From Rathayibacter sp. VKM Ac-2760 (GTDB taxonomy: Bacteria; Actinomycetota; Actinomycetes; Actinomycetales; Microbacteriaceae): a stretch of 64,000 nucleotides of DNA. The position numbers and the translations under genes are program-made. The DNA lies in the NCBI RefSeq assembly GCF_009834185.1, contig NZ_CP047173.1, positions 3,224,001-3,288,000 of the forward strand, written 5' to 3'. Positions 51,148 to 59,762 of this stretch are shown here, piece after piece (the first letter of the stretch is position 1; each line of letters starts with the position of its first letter). Below the pieces are notes generated by a model. It did no database searches. It was not told the origin of the DNA and was given only the letters and a program-made list of their open reading frames with translations.

Positions 51148-52374
51148 GTGACGACGACCGGCACCCGCACCGAGCGCGGCCTCGACCGACTGGTGAACTT
51201 CACCGACGCGACGGTCGCCATCGCGATCACCTTCCTCGTGCTCCCGCTCGTCGACGTGGTCGAGGAGGGCGGCACGAGCGACCTCGGCGCGCTGCTGGCC
51301 GGCCACTACGGCACGCTCGCGGCATTCTTCATCACCTTCGCCGTGATCGGGCGGCTGTGGCTCGTGCACCACGCGGTCTTCGAGGGCGTGGCCCGCTACT
51401 CCCCCGCGCTGGTCGCGGTGAACTTCGTCTGGCTCGCGGCGATCGTGCTGCTGCCGTTCGCAGCGAATCTGCTGTCGAACGTGTTCGAGAACCATCCCAG
51501 CGTGTTCGCCCTCTACATCGGCACGATGATCGTCGCGAGCGCCGCCACTCTCGCGATGCAGCTGATCCTGCGCCGCGACCCCGAGCTGCTCACCCCCGGC
51601 ATCGACCCGCTGCGCTCGTTCACGCGCTCGCTGATCGTGATCGCCCTGCTGGTCGTCGCGCTCGTGCTCGCCGTCGCCGTGCCGGGCGTGAACATGTTCG
51701 CGCTGCTGCTCCTGGTGCTCTCCGGGCCGATCGAGCGGCTGCTGCACCGCGGGCAGCGCGCCGAGCGGCACCGCCAGCCGCGGTCCGCCAGGGGCCTGGA
51801 CCGCCTGGTCAACTTCTCCGACGCGACCGTGGCCATCGCGATCACCATCCTCGTGCTGCCGCTGGTCGAGCTCGCCCCCGAGATCGGCCGCGACGGCGGC
51901 GGCGTGGGCGAGGTCCTCGGCCAGCACCTCGACTCGGTGCTCGCCTTCGCGCTCTCCTTCACGCTGATCGCGGTGTTCTGGATGCCGCACCACCGCATCT
52001 TCGAGCTGGCCGGCGACTACGACGCCGGGCTGGTCTGGCTCGATCTGCTCTGGCTGGTCGCGATCGCGTTCTTCCCGTTCTCGACGAGCGCCATCGCGCT
52101 GCTGCCGGACTCCCGCGCGACGATCGGCCTCTACATCGGCACGATGGTCGTGGTCAGCGGAGCGCTCCTGCTGATCGAGCTGCGGCTGCTGCGCCGGCCG
52201 GGGCTGCTGCGCGAGGGCGCCGGGCCGGTCCGGCTGGCCCCGGCCGTCGTGCCGTTCGCGCTCCTCGTGCTCGCGCTGGCACTTGCGCTGCTCGTCCCGT
52301 CGGTCGGGCTCTGGTGGCTGCTGCTGCTGGTCCTGCAGCGGCCGCTCTCGCTGCTGCTGCTGCGCCGCGGCTAG
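51148..52374 (+). CDS. two-repeat TMEM175-like (DUF1211) potassium channel protein
   Basis: A 408-residue membrane protein made of two homologous six-span halves. Each half opens with the TMEM175 pore-helix motif: RLVNFTDATVAIAIT (Phe18-Asp20) and RLVNFSDATVAIAIT (Phe223-Asp225), followed by matching FFITFAVIGRLWLVHH / LSFTLIAVFWMPHH and ALYIGTM / GLYIGTM segments. Bacterial TMEM175 proteins usually have one repeat and form tetramers; two-repeat forms are typical of animals. Selectivity for potassium is inferred from the family. GTG start, leaderless. Its TAG stop overlaps the convergent gene's stop (CTAG). Confidence 0.85.
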   Translation: MTTTGTRTERGLDRLVNFTDATVAIAITFLVLPLVDVVEEGGTSDLGALLAGHYGTLAAFFITFAVIGRLWLVHHAVFEGVARYSPALVAVNFVWLAAIVLLPFAANLLSNVFENHPSVFALYIGTMIVASAATLAMQLILRRDPELLTPGIDPLRSFTRSLIVIALLVVALVLAVAVPGVNMFALLLLVLSGPIERLLHRGQRAERHRQPRSARGLDRLVNFSDATVAIAITILVLPLVELAPEIGRDGGGVGEVLGQHLDSVLAFALSFTLIAVFWMPHHRIFELAGDYDAGLVWLDLLWLVAIAFFPFSTSAIALLPDSRATIGLYIGTMVVVSGALLLIELRLLRRPGLLREGAGPVRLAPAVVPFALLVLALALALLVPSVGLWWLLLLVLQRPLSLLLLRRG

Positions 52375-53429
52375 GCGGCGGGCGTCCAGCCCAGCCGGGG
52401 CGCGATGTCCTGCGCGACGGTCTCCAGGATCCGCCGGTGCGAGGCGACCCCGCCGACGGCGGGCAGCGTGATCGTGAGCGAGTCCGCCTCGGCCAGCGCC
52501 GGATCGGCCGCGAGCGACGCGACGATCTCGTCGGCCGTGCCGACGTGCAGCGGGCTGAAGCGCATCGGCGCGGCGATGATCGAGCGGTCGGCGGTGCGCG
52601 GGCGGCCGTCGTCGTCCATCCGAGCGAGATAGCCCTCGATGAACGGGCGGTGCGCCTCCTCGTCGGCGGGACCGGTCAGCGGCAGCACGATCCGCCCTGC
52701 CGTGACCCGCGAGGTACGCCCGGGACGGGCGGCGGCGAAGGCCTCGCGGTAGGCGCGGATCTGCGCGGCCTGCTGCTCGGCGAACGGCAGCCCGGTCTCC
52801 TCCGTGTTCAGCGTGGAGACCTGGAGGTGCATGCCCTGCTCGCCGGCGCGCACGGCGGACGCTGTGGTGCCGGCGCCGTACCAGAGCCGGTCGGCGAGGC
52901 CCGGGGCGTGCGGCTGCTGCACGAGCGGATCGCCGACCGGCACCGACATCAGCGCCGACTCCGCGATGCCGAGGACCGTGCCCGAGAGCGCGTCGCGCAG
53001 GCGCTCGATCCGCTCCTGCGCCTCGGCGCGGAACTCGCGATCGGCCTGGCCGAAGACGCCGTCGAAGACCGAGGCGAGGTGCGCGAAGCCGCTGCTCACG
53101 CCGAGGTCGAGCCGGCCGCCGGAGAGCAGGTCGACGGTCGCCGCGTCCTCGGCGAGGCGGACGGGCGACTCGTAGCGCGCGCCGATCACGGCGGTGCCGA
53201 GGCGCAGGCGCCGGGTGCGCTGCGAGGCCGCCGCGAAGAAGGTCATCGGCGAGGCGAGGAAGCGCTCGAAGTGCCGCACCCGCACCCAGCCGGTGTCGTA
53301 GCCGAGCGCCTCGGCCAGCTCGAAGAGCGCGAGGCCGTCCTCGAGGCTGCGGGCGGCATCGCCGGGCTGCTCGGGTCCCTCCGGATACGGCACGAAGGTC
53401 AGGAAGTCGAGTCCGAGGCGGCGGGTCAC
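52371..53429 (-). CDS. LLM-class flavin-dependent oxidoreductase
   Basis: A 352-residue luciferase-like monooxygenase-family protein: LGLDFLTFVPY at the start, LRLGTAVIGARYESPVRLAEDAATVDLLSGGRLDLGVSSGF in the middle (flavin-binding region) and HVGTADEIVASLAADP near the end. The substrate is unknown. It is next to sucD as in Mycobacterium, where an LLM protein also adjoins sucCD, so the link may be ancestral. GTG start 6 nt after TAGCGT on the minus strand (leaderless). Its stop codon shares bases with that of the convergent channel gene. Confidence 0.82.
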   Translation of the reverse strand: MTRRLGLDFLTFVPYPEGPEQPGDAARSLEDGLALFELAEALGYDTGWVRVRHFERFLASPMTFFAAASQRTRRLRLGTAVIGARYESPVRLAEDAATVDLLSGGRLDLGVSSGFAHLASVFDGVFGQADREFRAEAQERIERLRDALSGTVLGIAESALMSVPVGDPLVQQPHAPGLADRLWYGAGTTASAVRAGEQGMHLQVSTLNTEETGLPFAEQQAAQIRAYREAFAAARPGRTSRVTAGRIVLPLTGPADEEAHRPFIEGYLARMDDDGRPRTADRSIIAAPMRFSPLHVGTADEIVASLAADPALAEADSLTITLPAVGGVASHRRILETVAQDIAPRLGWTPAA

Positions 53430-53456
53430 GGCACGACGCTACCGCGCCGGAGACGA

Positions 53457-53505
53457 CGGAACGGACGGGGCCGACCGCGCGAGGCGGCCGATCCCGTCCG
53501 TTCCG
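53457..53505 (-). terminator. terminator after sucCD
   Basis: 13-bp stem (53457-53469 with 53493-53505; CGGAACGGACGGG) enclosing a GGCCG...CGGCC inner stem, 14 nt beyond the sucD stop. Likely terminates sucCD on the minus strand. Confidence 0.65.
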
Positions 53506-53518
53506 GACGTGCGGTGCG

Positions 53519-54406
53519 CTACAGCGCCGCGTAGACCTCGCGGAGCAGGTCCGCCGTCTCGGAGGGCGTCTTGCCCACGCGGACGCCGGCGGCCTCGAGG
53601 GCCTCCTTCTTCGCCTGCGCGGTGCCCGCGGAGCCGGAGACGATGGCGCCGGCGTGGCCCATGGTCTTGCCCTCGGGGGCGGTGAAGCCCGCGACGTAGC
53701 CGACGACCGGCTTGGTGACGTTCGCCTTGATGAAGTCGGCCGCGCGCTCCTCGGCGTCGCCGCCGATCTCGCCGATCATCACGATCGCCTTGGTCTCGGG
53801 GTCGGCCTCGAACGCCGCGAGGGCGTCGATGTGCGTGGTGCCGATGATCGGGTCGCCGCCGATGCCGATGGCGGTCGAGAAGCCGAGGTCGCGCAGCTCG
53901 TACATCATCTGGTAGGTCAGCGTGCCCGACTTCGAGACGAGGCCGATCGGGCCCTTGCCGGTGATCGTGGCGGGGGTGATGCCCACGAGCGACTCGCCCG
54001 GCGTGATGATGCCGGGGCAGTTCGGGCCGATGATCCGGGTCTTGTTGCCCTTCTCCTGCGCGTAGGCCCAGAACTCGGCCGAGTCCTGCACCGGGATGCC
54101 CTCGGTGATGACGACGAGGAGGCCGATCTCGGCGTCGATCGCCTCGATGACGGCGTCCTTCGAGAAGGCGGGCGGGACGAACGCGATCGACACGTCGGCG
54201 CCGGTGGCCTCGATGGCCTCCTTGACGGTGCCGAAGACGGGCAGCTCGACGTCGCCGTGGGTCACGGTCGTGCCGGCCTTGCGGGCGTTGACGCCGCCGA
54301 CGACGTTCGTGCCGGCCTTGAGCATCAGCGCGGTGTGCTTGGTGCCCTCGCCGCCGGTGATGCCCTGGACGATGACCTTGGAGTCCTTGTTGAGGAAGAT
54401 CGACAT
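53519..54406 (-). CDS. sucD: succinyl-CoA ligase subunit alpha
   Basis: Catalytic subunit of the TCA-cycle enzyme that makes ATP or GTP from succinyl-CoA. The 295-residue protein has the CoA-binding ITGGEGTKHT, NCPGIITPG, IGIGGDPIIGT and the phosphohistidine motif GKTMGHAGAIVSG. It follows sucC by 33 nt on the same strand. Confidence 0.96.
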   Translation of the reverse strand: MSIFLNKDSKVIVQGITGGEGTKHTALMLKAGTNVVGGVNARKAGTTVTHGDVELPVFGTVKEAIEATGADVSIAFVPPAFSKDAVIEAIDAEIGLLVVITEGIPVQDSAEFWAYAQEKGNKTRIIGPNCPGIITPGESLVGITPATITGKGPIGLVSKSGTLTYQMMYELRDLGFSTAIGIGGDPIIGTTHIDALAAFEADPETKAIVMIGEIGGDAEERAADFIKANVTKPVVGYVAGFTAPEGKTMGHAGAIVSGSAGTAQAKKEALEAAGVRVGKTPSETADLLREVYAAL

Positions 54407-54439
54407 GCTTGTTCTCTGATTCCTTGAGTCGAGGGGTCG

Positions 54440-55603
54440 TTACGCGGCGGCGAGTGCGGCGGCCTTGTCGGCGCCCTCGTCCATCGTCGCGGCCAGGGTG
54501 ATGAGCGGGTTGGCGGCGGCCTCGAGGATCGCGCGGCCCTCCTCCACCTTGTTGCCGTCGAGGCGGACGACGAGCGGCTTGGTCGCCGAGTCGCCGAGGA
54601 TCTCGAGGGCCTGCAGGATGCCGTTGGCGACCGCGTCGCAGGCGGTGATGCCGCCGAAGACGTTGACGAAGACGCTCTTGACCTGCTCGTCGCCGAGGAT
54701 CACGTCGAGGCCGTTCGCCATCACCTGGGCGGAGGCTCCGCCGCCGATGTCGAGGAAGTTGGCCGGCTTCACGCCGTTGTGCTTCTCGCCGGCGTAGGCG
54801 ACGACGTCGAGCGTCGACATGACCAGGCCCGCGCCGTTGCCGATGATGCCGACCTCGCCGTCGAGCTTCACGTAGTTGAGGTCGTTCTCCTTGGCCTTGG
54901 CCTCGAGCGGGTCGGCCGCGTCCTTGTCCTCGAGCGCGGCGTGCTCGGCGTGGCGGAAGCCGGCGTTCTCGTCGAGCGAGACCTTGCCGTCGAGCGCGAC
55001 GATGTCGCCCTCCTCGGTGAGCACGAGCGGGTTGACCTCGACGAGCGTCGCGTCCTCGCCGGTGTAGACGTCGTAGAGCTTGACCAGCACGGGGGCGACC
55101 TTGGCGATCAGCTCCTCCGGGAACTTCGCCGCGCGGGCGATCTCCTCGGCCTTGGCCTGGTCGATGCCCTGACCGGGGACGACCTCGACGCGGGCGAGGG
55201 CCTCGGGGCGCTCGACGGCGAGCTGCTCGATCTCCATGCCGCCCTCGTAGGAGGTGAGCGAGAGGTAGGAGCGGTTGGCCCGGTCGAGCAGGACCGAGAA
55301 GTAGAACTCGCGGTCGATGCGCGCACCGCCCGCGACCATGACGCGCTTGACGACGTGGCCCTTGATGTCCAGGCCGAGGATCGACTGCGCCGCCGCGAAC
55401 GCGTCGTCCGCGGTCTTCGCGACCTTGACGCCGCCCGCCTTGCCGCGGCCGCCGATCTTGACCTGCGCCTTGACGACGGTGACGCCGCCCAGCTTCTCCG
55501 CCGCGGCGCGCACCTCCTCCGGCGTGTCGGCGACGATGCCGGGGAGCACGGGCACGCCGTACTTCTCGAACAGATCACGGGCCTGGTATTCGAAGAGATC
55601 CAC
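54440..55603 (-). CDS. sucC: succinyl-CoA ligase subunit beta
   Basis: ATP-grasp subunit that binds nucleotide and succinate. The 387 residues begin MDLFEYQARDLFEKYGVPV, then VVKAQVKIGGRGKAGGVKVA, LVEVNPLVLTEEGDIVALDGK, GLVMSTLDVV and FVNVFGGITACD. Whether it is ATP- or GTP-specific is not clear from sequence. First gene of sucCD. Confidence 0.96.
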   Translation of the reverse strand: MDLFEYQARDLFEKYGVPVLPGIVADTPEEVRAAAEKLGGVTVVKAQVKIGGRGKAGGVKVAKTADDAFAAAQSILGLDIKGHVVKRVMVAGGARIDREFYFSVLLDRANRSYLSLTSYEGGMEIEQLAVERPEALARVEVVPGQGIDQAKAEEIARAAKFPEELIAKVAPVLVKLYDVYTGEDATLVEVNPLVLTEEGDIVALDGKVSLDENAGFRHAEHAALEDKDAADPLEAKAKENDLNYVKLDGEVGIIGNGAGLVMSTLDVVAYAGEKHNGVKPANFLDIGGGASAQVMANGLDVILGDEQVKSVFVNVFGGITACDAVANGILQALEILGDSATKPLVVRLDGNKVEEGRAILEAAANPLITLAATMDEGADKAAALAAA

Positions 55604-55821
55604 GCTGCATTCCCATTCCGCGCCGAGCGCGCTTGCGTTTCGAGTCCGGGGGTGGCCCGTCGGAGGGTCGTGCGGTCCGAAGACCCGGCACGCCTCGGCG
55701 TCGGCGCTCTTGCGTGTCGACGCTGATCCTGGGCCGCGCCAACTCTACTCCGCACCCCGTCCGAGGTCCCTGCGCCGCGATGCACGGGCCGCGCGGCCGC
55801 CGGGCCGCGTACCGTGGCGGG

Positions 55822-56613
55822 ATGGCCCGTCTTCCGCCCACCGGTCGCGACGTCTTCCGCGAGGGCGTCTTCCTGATCGCGGGGGCGCGCGCGATCCTGC
55901 TGCAGATCGCGCACCCCGCGGTCGGCGCCGGCGTCGCCGAGCACTCCGACTTCGTGCACCGCGCGCTCGGTCGGCTCTTCGGCACCCTCTCCTACCTCTA
56001 CGCCCTGCAATTCGGCTCCGCGGAGGACGTCCGGACCGTGCAGCGCCGGGTGAACCGCGCGCACGGGCCGGTCCGCGGCCCCGGGTACACGGCCTTCGAT
56101 CCGGAGCTGCAACGCTGGGTCGCCGCGACCATCGCCCAGTCGATGCTGCAGCTGCACGAGGGCGTCTTCGGGCCGCTCGGCCGGAGCGAGGCGGACGACC
56201 TCGTGCACCGCTCCCGCGTCGTCGGCACGGCGCTGCAGATGCCGGAGGAGCTGTGGCCCGCCTCCCGCGCGGACTTCGACGCGTACTGGGAGCGGGAGCT
56301 CGCGCGCCTCGAGGTCACCCCGGCCGCCCGCCGCGTCGCCCACGACCTGCTCGACGGCGGGATCGCCGCCTGGTGGCTGCGCCCGGTCGGCCCGTATCTC
56401 CGGCTGATGACGGCGGGGCTGCTGCCCGCTGAGCTGCGCGCGCCGTTCGGCTTCCGCTGGAGTGCCCGGCAGCAGAGGCGGTTCGACCGGGCGCTCGCCC
56501 GCACCTTCGCGGTCTATCGCGCCCTGCCTGCGGCGGTGCGCACGGCGCCGAGCCGATTCTTCCTCGCCCGCGTGCGCGCGGAGTCCGACCGGAGCGTCAG
56601 AAGCCGGGCGTGA
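55822..56613 (+). CDS. MpaB/DUF2236-family oxygenase-like protein
   Basis: A 263-residue helical protein of the DUF2236 family (related to latex-clearing protein and mycophenolate MpaB), possibly haem-dependent. Family features: GARAILLQIAHPAVGAGVAEHS, VNRAHGPVRG, PELQRWVAATIAQSML and a C-terminal FGFRWSARQQRRFDRALA. The substrate is unknown. TACCGT at 55810-55815 is 6 nt before the ATG (leaderless). The 218-nt gap to sucC holds that promoter and the sucC leader. Its 3' end overlaps the convergent small gene by 17 nt. Confidence 0.78.
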   Translation: MARLPPTGRDVFREGVFLIAGARAILLQIAHPAVGAGVAEHSDFVHRALGRLFGTLSYLYALQFGSAEDVRTVQRRVNRAHGPVRGPGYTAFDPELQRWVAATIAQSMLQLHEGVFGPLGRSEADDLVHRSRVVGTALQMPEELWPASRADFDAYWERELARLEVTPAARRVAHDLLDGGIAAWWLRPVGPYLRLMTAGLLPAELRAPFGFRWSARQQRRFDRALARTFAVYRALPAAVRTAPSRFFLARVRAESDRSVRSRA

Positions 56614-56893
56614 TCACCCAGCCCGCGTAGGCCGCCAGCTCGAGCCCCAGCGCCTGGGCCGCGGCCCGCGCCTCGTCCTGCCCGCGCTCGTCGCGGACGT
56701 CGACCGCGATCGGCACGCTGTCGCCGAACCCCGCGACCGAGACCCGGGCACTGGTCGGGCCGCTGTAGAGCGGGACGTGCGCGTCCGCGGTCCGCGCGCC
56801 GACCACCCGCGAGCCGGTCGCCTCCGCGATCACGGCGAGCGCGAACGGCGCCGTCGCGATGGTGTCGGTGTAGAGCGTCGCCTCGCCGCGCAT
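56597..56893 (-). CDS. hypothetical protein, 98 aa
   Basis: Family not recognised. A soluble alpha/beta protein starting MRGEATLYTDTIATAPFALAV; the composition is not that of a shadow frame, and a GGAGACGGTC ribosome site precedes the ATG. Its last 17 nt overlap the convergent MpaB-like gene. The opposite strand between 56614 and 56893 has no competing gene. Confidence 0.6.
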   Translation of the reverse strand: MRGEATLYTDTIATAPFALAVIAEATGSRVVGARTADAHVPLYSGPTSARVSVAGFGDSVPIAVDVRDERGQDEARAAAQALGLELAAYAGWVITPGF

Positions 56894-57041
56894 GACCGTC
56901 TCCTCCGTGCTCGCCGGGTCCGTCCGATCGACACCGCAGCCGGTCCGACTGTACGGACGCCGCCGCGGAACCGCAGCCACTCCCCTTCTCGTCGCGCGGA
57001 GAGGATGATGACGCCTGCGGGCACTCGAAGAGGAGGCGTTC

Positions 57042-57902
57042 ATGGACGCGGTCGTGGTCGGGATCGGCGGAGCGGGCCGGAGCGGGGCCGCCCTGCAGTG
57101 GGCACTCGAGTTCGCGCGGGCGCATCGCCTGCCCGTCGAGCTCGTCGCCGTGGTCGAGCCGCCCCGGGCCGGCCTGGGCGGCGCGGGCTCCGCGCAGCGC
57201 GTGCTCGCGGACGAGGCCCTCGACGAGGCCCGCTCGGTCGCCGCGGCGGACGTCCCGGAGGTGACCGTGCGCTCGCGAGTGCTCCAGGGCGCGACCGTCC
57301 CCGTGCTCGCCGACGCGGCTCCGGCCGGCGCCCTGCTGGTCCTCGGCGCCCACCCGCTCAGCCGTCGCGCCGTCGCCCGGAGTGCCCCGGTCGCCGTGCG
57401 GGTCGCCGCGGCCTCCCGCTCGGCGGTCGCGCTGATCCCCGAGCCCGACGGCGGGGAGCGGACCCGGACGGGGATCGCGGTCGGCGCGGACGGCTCGGAG
57501 GTCTCGCTCTCGGCGATCCGCTTCGCCGCCGACGAGGCCGACCGCCGGCACGAGCCGCTGCTCGCCCTGCACGCCTGGCAGCTCCCCGGGGCCTGGAGCG
57601 ACTCCGTGCCGGTCGAGCGCCGCGTCATCGAGGCGATCGAGGAGGACGAGAACCTCCTGCTCGCCGAGTCGCTGGTCGGCCTCGGCGACTCGCACCCCGA
57701 TCTCGAGGTGCGCCGCTCGCTCGTCCGCGGCGACCCGGTCGAGCGCCTCACCGCGCTCGCGGCCTCCTCGCGCCTCCTCGTGATCGGGAGTCACGGGCGC
57801 GGCGCGTTCCTACGCCTGCTGCTCGGCTCGGTCAGCCACAGCCTCGCGCTGAGCGTTCCGGGCCCGCTCGTCGTGCTGCGGCATCCCGAGCGCGCTCGCT
57901 GA
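57042..57902 (+). CDS. universal stress protein with two Usp domains
   Basis: A 286-residue tandem UspA protein. Domain 1 (about 1-133) starts AVVVGIGGAGRSGAALQWAL and has a degenerate ATP loop (LGAHPLSRRAVARSAPVAV). Domain 2 (about 142-286) starts GIAVGADGSEVSLSAIRFA and keeps the ATP-binding signature VIGSHGRGAFLRLLLGSVS. So probably only the second binds ATP. Cytoplasmic; exact role unknown. Start ATG at 57042 preceded by AGAGGAGG. Confidence 0.88.
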   Translation: MDAVVVGIGGAGRSGAALQWALEFARAHRLPVELVAVVEPPRAGLGGAGSAQRVLADEALDEARSVAAADVPEVTVRSRVLQGATVPVLADAAPAGALLVLGAHPLSRRAVARSAPVAVRVAAASRSAVALIPEPDGGERTRTGIAVGADGSEVSLSAIRFAADEADRRHEPLLALHAWQLPGAWSDSVPVERRVIEAIEEDENLLLAESLVGLGDSHPDLEVRRSLVRGDPVERLTALAASSRLLVIGSHGRGAFLRLLLGSVSHSLALSVPGPLVVLRHPERAR

Positions 57903-57998
57903 GCATCCGGTGCGGCGCCCTTGAACGGCGCCGTTCGCGGATCTACCGTGAAGAACCCGGCGAACGCGCCGTGGCGGTCAACGACGACTGGAGCCCCG

Positions 57999-59591
57999 AT
58001 GAGCATCACAGAACCGCGCACGACCGAGGCACCCGCCGCACCTCCGCCCACGGCCGGGTTCGGCAGCGTCTCGGTCGCGGCGATCCTGGCGGAGGCGGCG
58101 CGCCGCACGCCGACGACGATCGCGGTCCGGGTCGGCCCGCAGGCCATCGACTACCGGACCCTCTGGGAGCAGACCCGCGCCTACGCCGGCGCTCTCCGCG
58201 CGCACGGCGTCGGCCCGGGCGACCGGGTCGCCCTGCTGATCCCCAACGTCCCCGACTTCCCGCGCGGCTACTTCGCCGTCCTCGCCCTCGGCGCGGTCGT
58301 CGTGCCGGTGCACGCGCTGCTCAAGCACGACGAGATCGCCTACGTCCTCCGCGACTCCGGCGCCACCGCGCTGATCTGCGCCGCCCCGCTGCTGGCCGAG
58401 GGCGCCGCCGGCGCCGCGCAGGCCGACGTCCCCGTGCTGAGCGTGCTCGTGCCCGACGGCACCGAGAGCCCCTTCCCTCGCCTCGAGGACCTCGCCGCCG
58501 AGGCGACCCCGATCGACACCTACGTGCCGCGCTCGCCGTTCGACACCGCGACGATCCTCTACACCAGCGGCACCACCGGCCGGCCCAAGGGAGCGGAGGG
58601 GACGCACTTCGCGATCGTCTCGCAGTCCGACGTGCTCCTGATGAACACCTTCGATCTGCACCAGGGCGACGTGGTGCTCGGCGCGCTGCCGCTCTTCCAC
58701 ACCTTCGGCCAGGTCTGCGCGATGAACACCGCGTTCCGCACCGCGGCGACCGTGGTGCTCGTGCCCAAGTTCGACGGCGACGCCGCGCTCGAGGCGATGA
58801 TCGCGCACGAGTGCACGGTGTTCGAGGGCGTCCCGACGATGTACGTCGCGCTGCTCGACGCCGCCACCCGACGCGACGACCGCCCGCCGCTGCGCTACGC
58901 GGTCTCCGGCGGCGCGGCGCTGCCCGTCGCCGTGATCGAGCGCTTCCGCGAGGTTTTCGGCGTCGAGATCTACGAGGGCTACGGCCTGACCGAGACCTCC
59001 CCGGTCGCGACCTTCAACCACGTCGGCGTCCCCCCGCGCGCCGGCACGGTCGGCACGCCGATCTGGGGCGTCGACGTCGAGGTCGCCCGCGCCGAGGTCG
59101 TCGACCGCATCGAGCTGCTCCCCCGCGGCGAGCTGGGCGAGATCGTGGTCCGCGGCCACAACCTGATGAAGGGCTACCTCGGCAATCCGGAGGCCTCGGC
59201 CGCTGCGGTCGTCGACGGCTGGTTCCGCACCGGCGACCTCGGGACCAAGGACGACGAGGACTACATCCGCATCCTCGACCGGACCAAGGACATGATCATC
59301 CGCAACGGCTACAACGTGTACCCGCGCGAGGTCGAGGAGGTCCTGATCGGCCACGCGGCCGTGGCGAACGCGGCGGTCTTCGGCGTCCCGGACGAGAAGC
59401 ACGGTCAGGAGATCATGGCGGCCGTGGTGCTCGGCCCGTCGGCGACGGCGACCGCCGAGGAGCTCATCGCCTACGCGAACGAGCACCTCGCCGCCTTCAA
59501 GTTCCCCCGCCGCATCGAGTTCGTCGAGGCCCTCCCCCTGGGCCCCAGCGGCAAGATCCTGAAGCGCGAGCTCGTCGCCCAGTACTCCTGA
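57999..59591 (+). CDS. long-chain acyl-CoA ligase (AMP-forming)
   Basis: Activates a carboxylate, probably a fatty acid, to acyl-CoA through an acyl-adenylate. The 530 residues contain P-loop ILYTSGTTGRPKGAEGTH, the adenine motif YEGYGLTETSP, the hinge GWFRTGDLG...YIRILDRTKDMI and the catalytic C-terminal Lys in GPSGKILKREL. Chain-length preference cannot be read. ATG at 57999 is chosen over an in-frame start at 57921, because that would include the -10-like TACCGT at 57944-57949. An inverted-repeat stem-loop follows 9 nt after the stop. Confidence 0.88.
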   Translation: MSITEPRTTEAPAAPPPTAGFGSVSVAAILAEAARRTPTTIAVRVGPQAIDYRTLWEQTRAYAGALRAHGVGPGDRVALLIPNVPDFPRGYFAVLALGAVVVPVHALLKHDEIAYVLRDSGATALICAAPLLAEGAAGAAQADVPVLSVLVPDGTESPFPRLEDLAAEATPIDTYVPRSPFDTATILYTSGTTGRPKGAEGTHFAIVSQSDVLLMNTFDLHQGDVVLGALPLFHTFGQVCAMNTAFRTAATVVLVPKFDGDAALEAMIAHECTVFEGVPTMYVALLDAATRRDDRPPLRYAVSGGAALPVAVIERFREVFGVEIYEGYGLTETSPVATFNHVGVPPRAGTVGTPIWGVDVEVARAEVVDRIELLPRGELGEIVVRGHNLMKGYLGNPEASAAAVVDGWFRTGDLGTKDDEDYIRILDRTKDMIIRNGYNVYPREVEEVLIGHAAVANAAVFGVPDEKHGQEIMAAVVLGPSATATAEELIAYANEHLAAFKFPRRIEFVEALPLGPSGKILKRELVAQYS

Positions 59592-59599
59592 CCCCCTTC

Positions 59600-59660
59600 C
59601 GCGAGATGCCACTTGTGAGCGCCTTGCACGGCGTGTCGCGCTCACAAGTGGCATCTCGCG
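59600..59660. repeat. GAGATGCCACTTGTG stem-loop, copy 1
   Basis: A perfect 23-bp stem (59600-59622 with 59638-59660) with a 15-nt loop. The outer 18 nt, CGCGAGATGCCACTTGTG, are identical in copy 2; the inner 5 bp differ but stay paired. The loop read on the minus strand starts GACACGCCGTG, the same as copy 2 on the plus strand, so the copies are oppositely oriented. Confidence 0.9.
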
Positions 59661-59762
59661 ACGGGGAGCGCCGCGCAGAGCGTGACCTGTAAGGGGGACA
59701 CGGAGGAGGGGCCACGTGGGGCATGCTGAGGCGTCCCGCCGCGCCTTCAGGAAGAACCTTCG

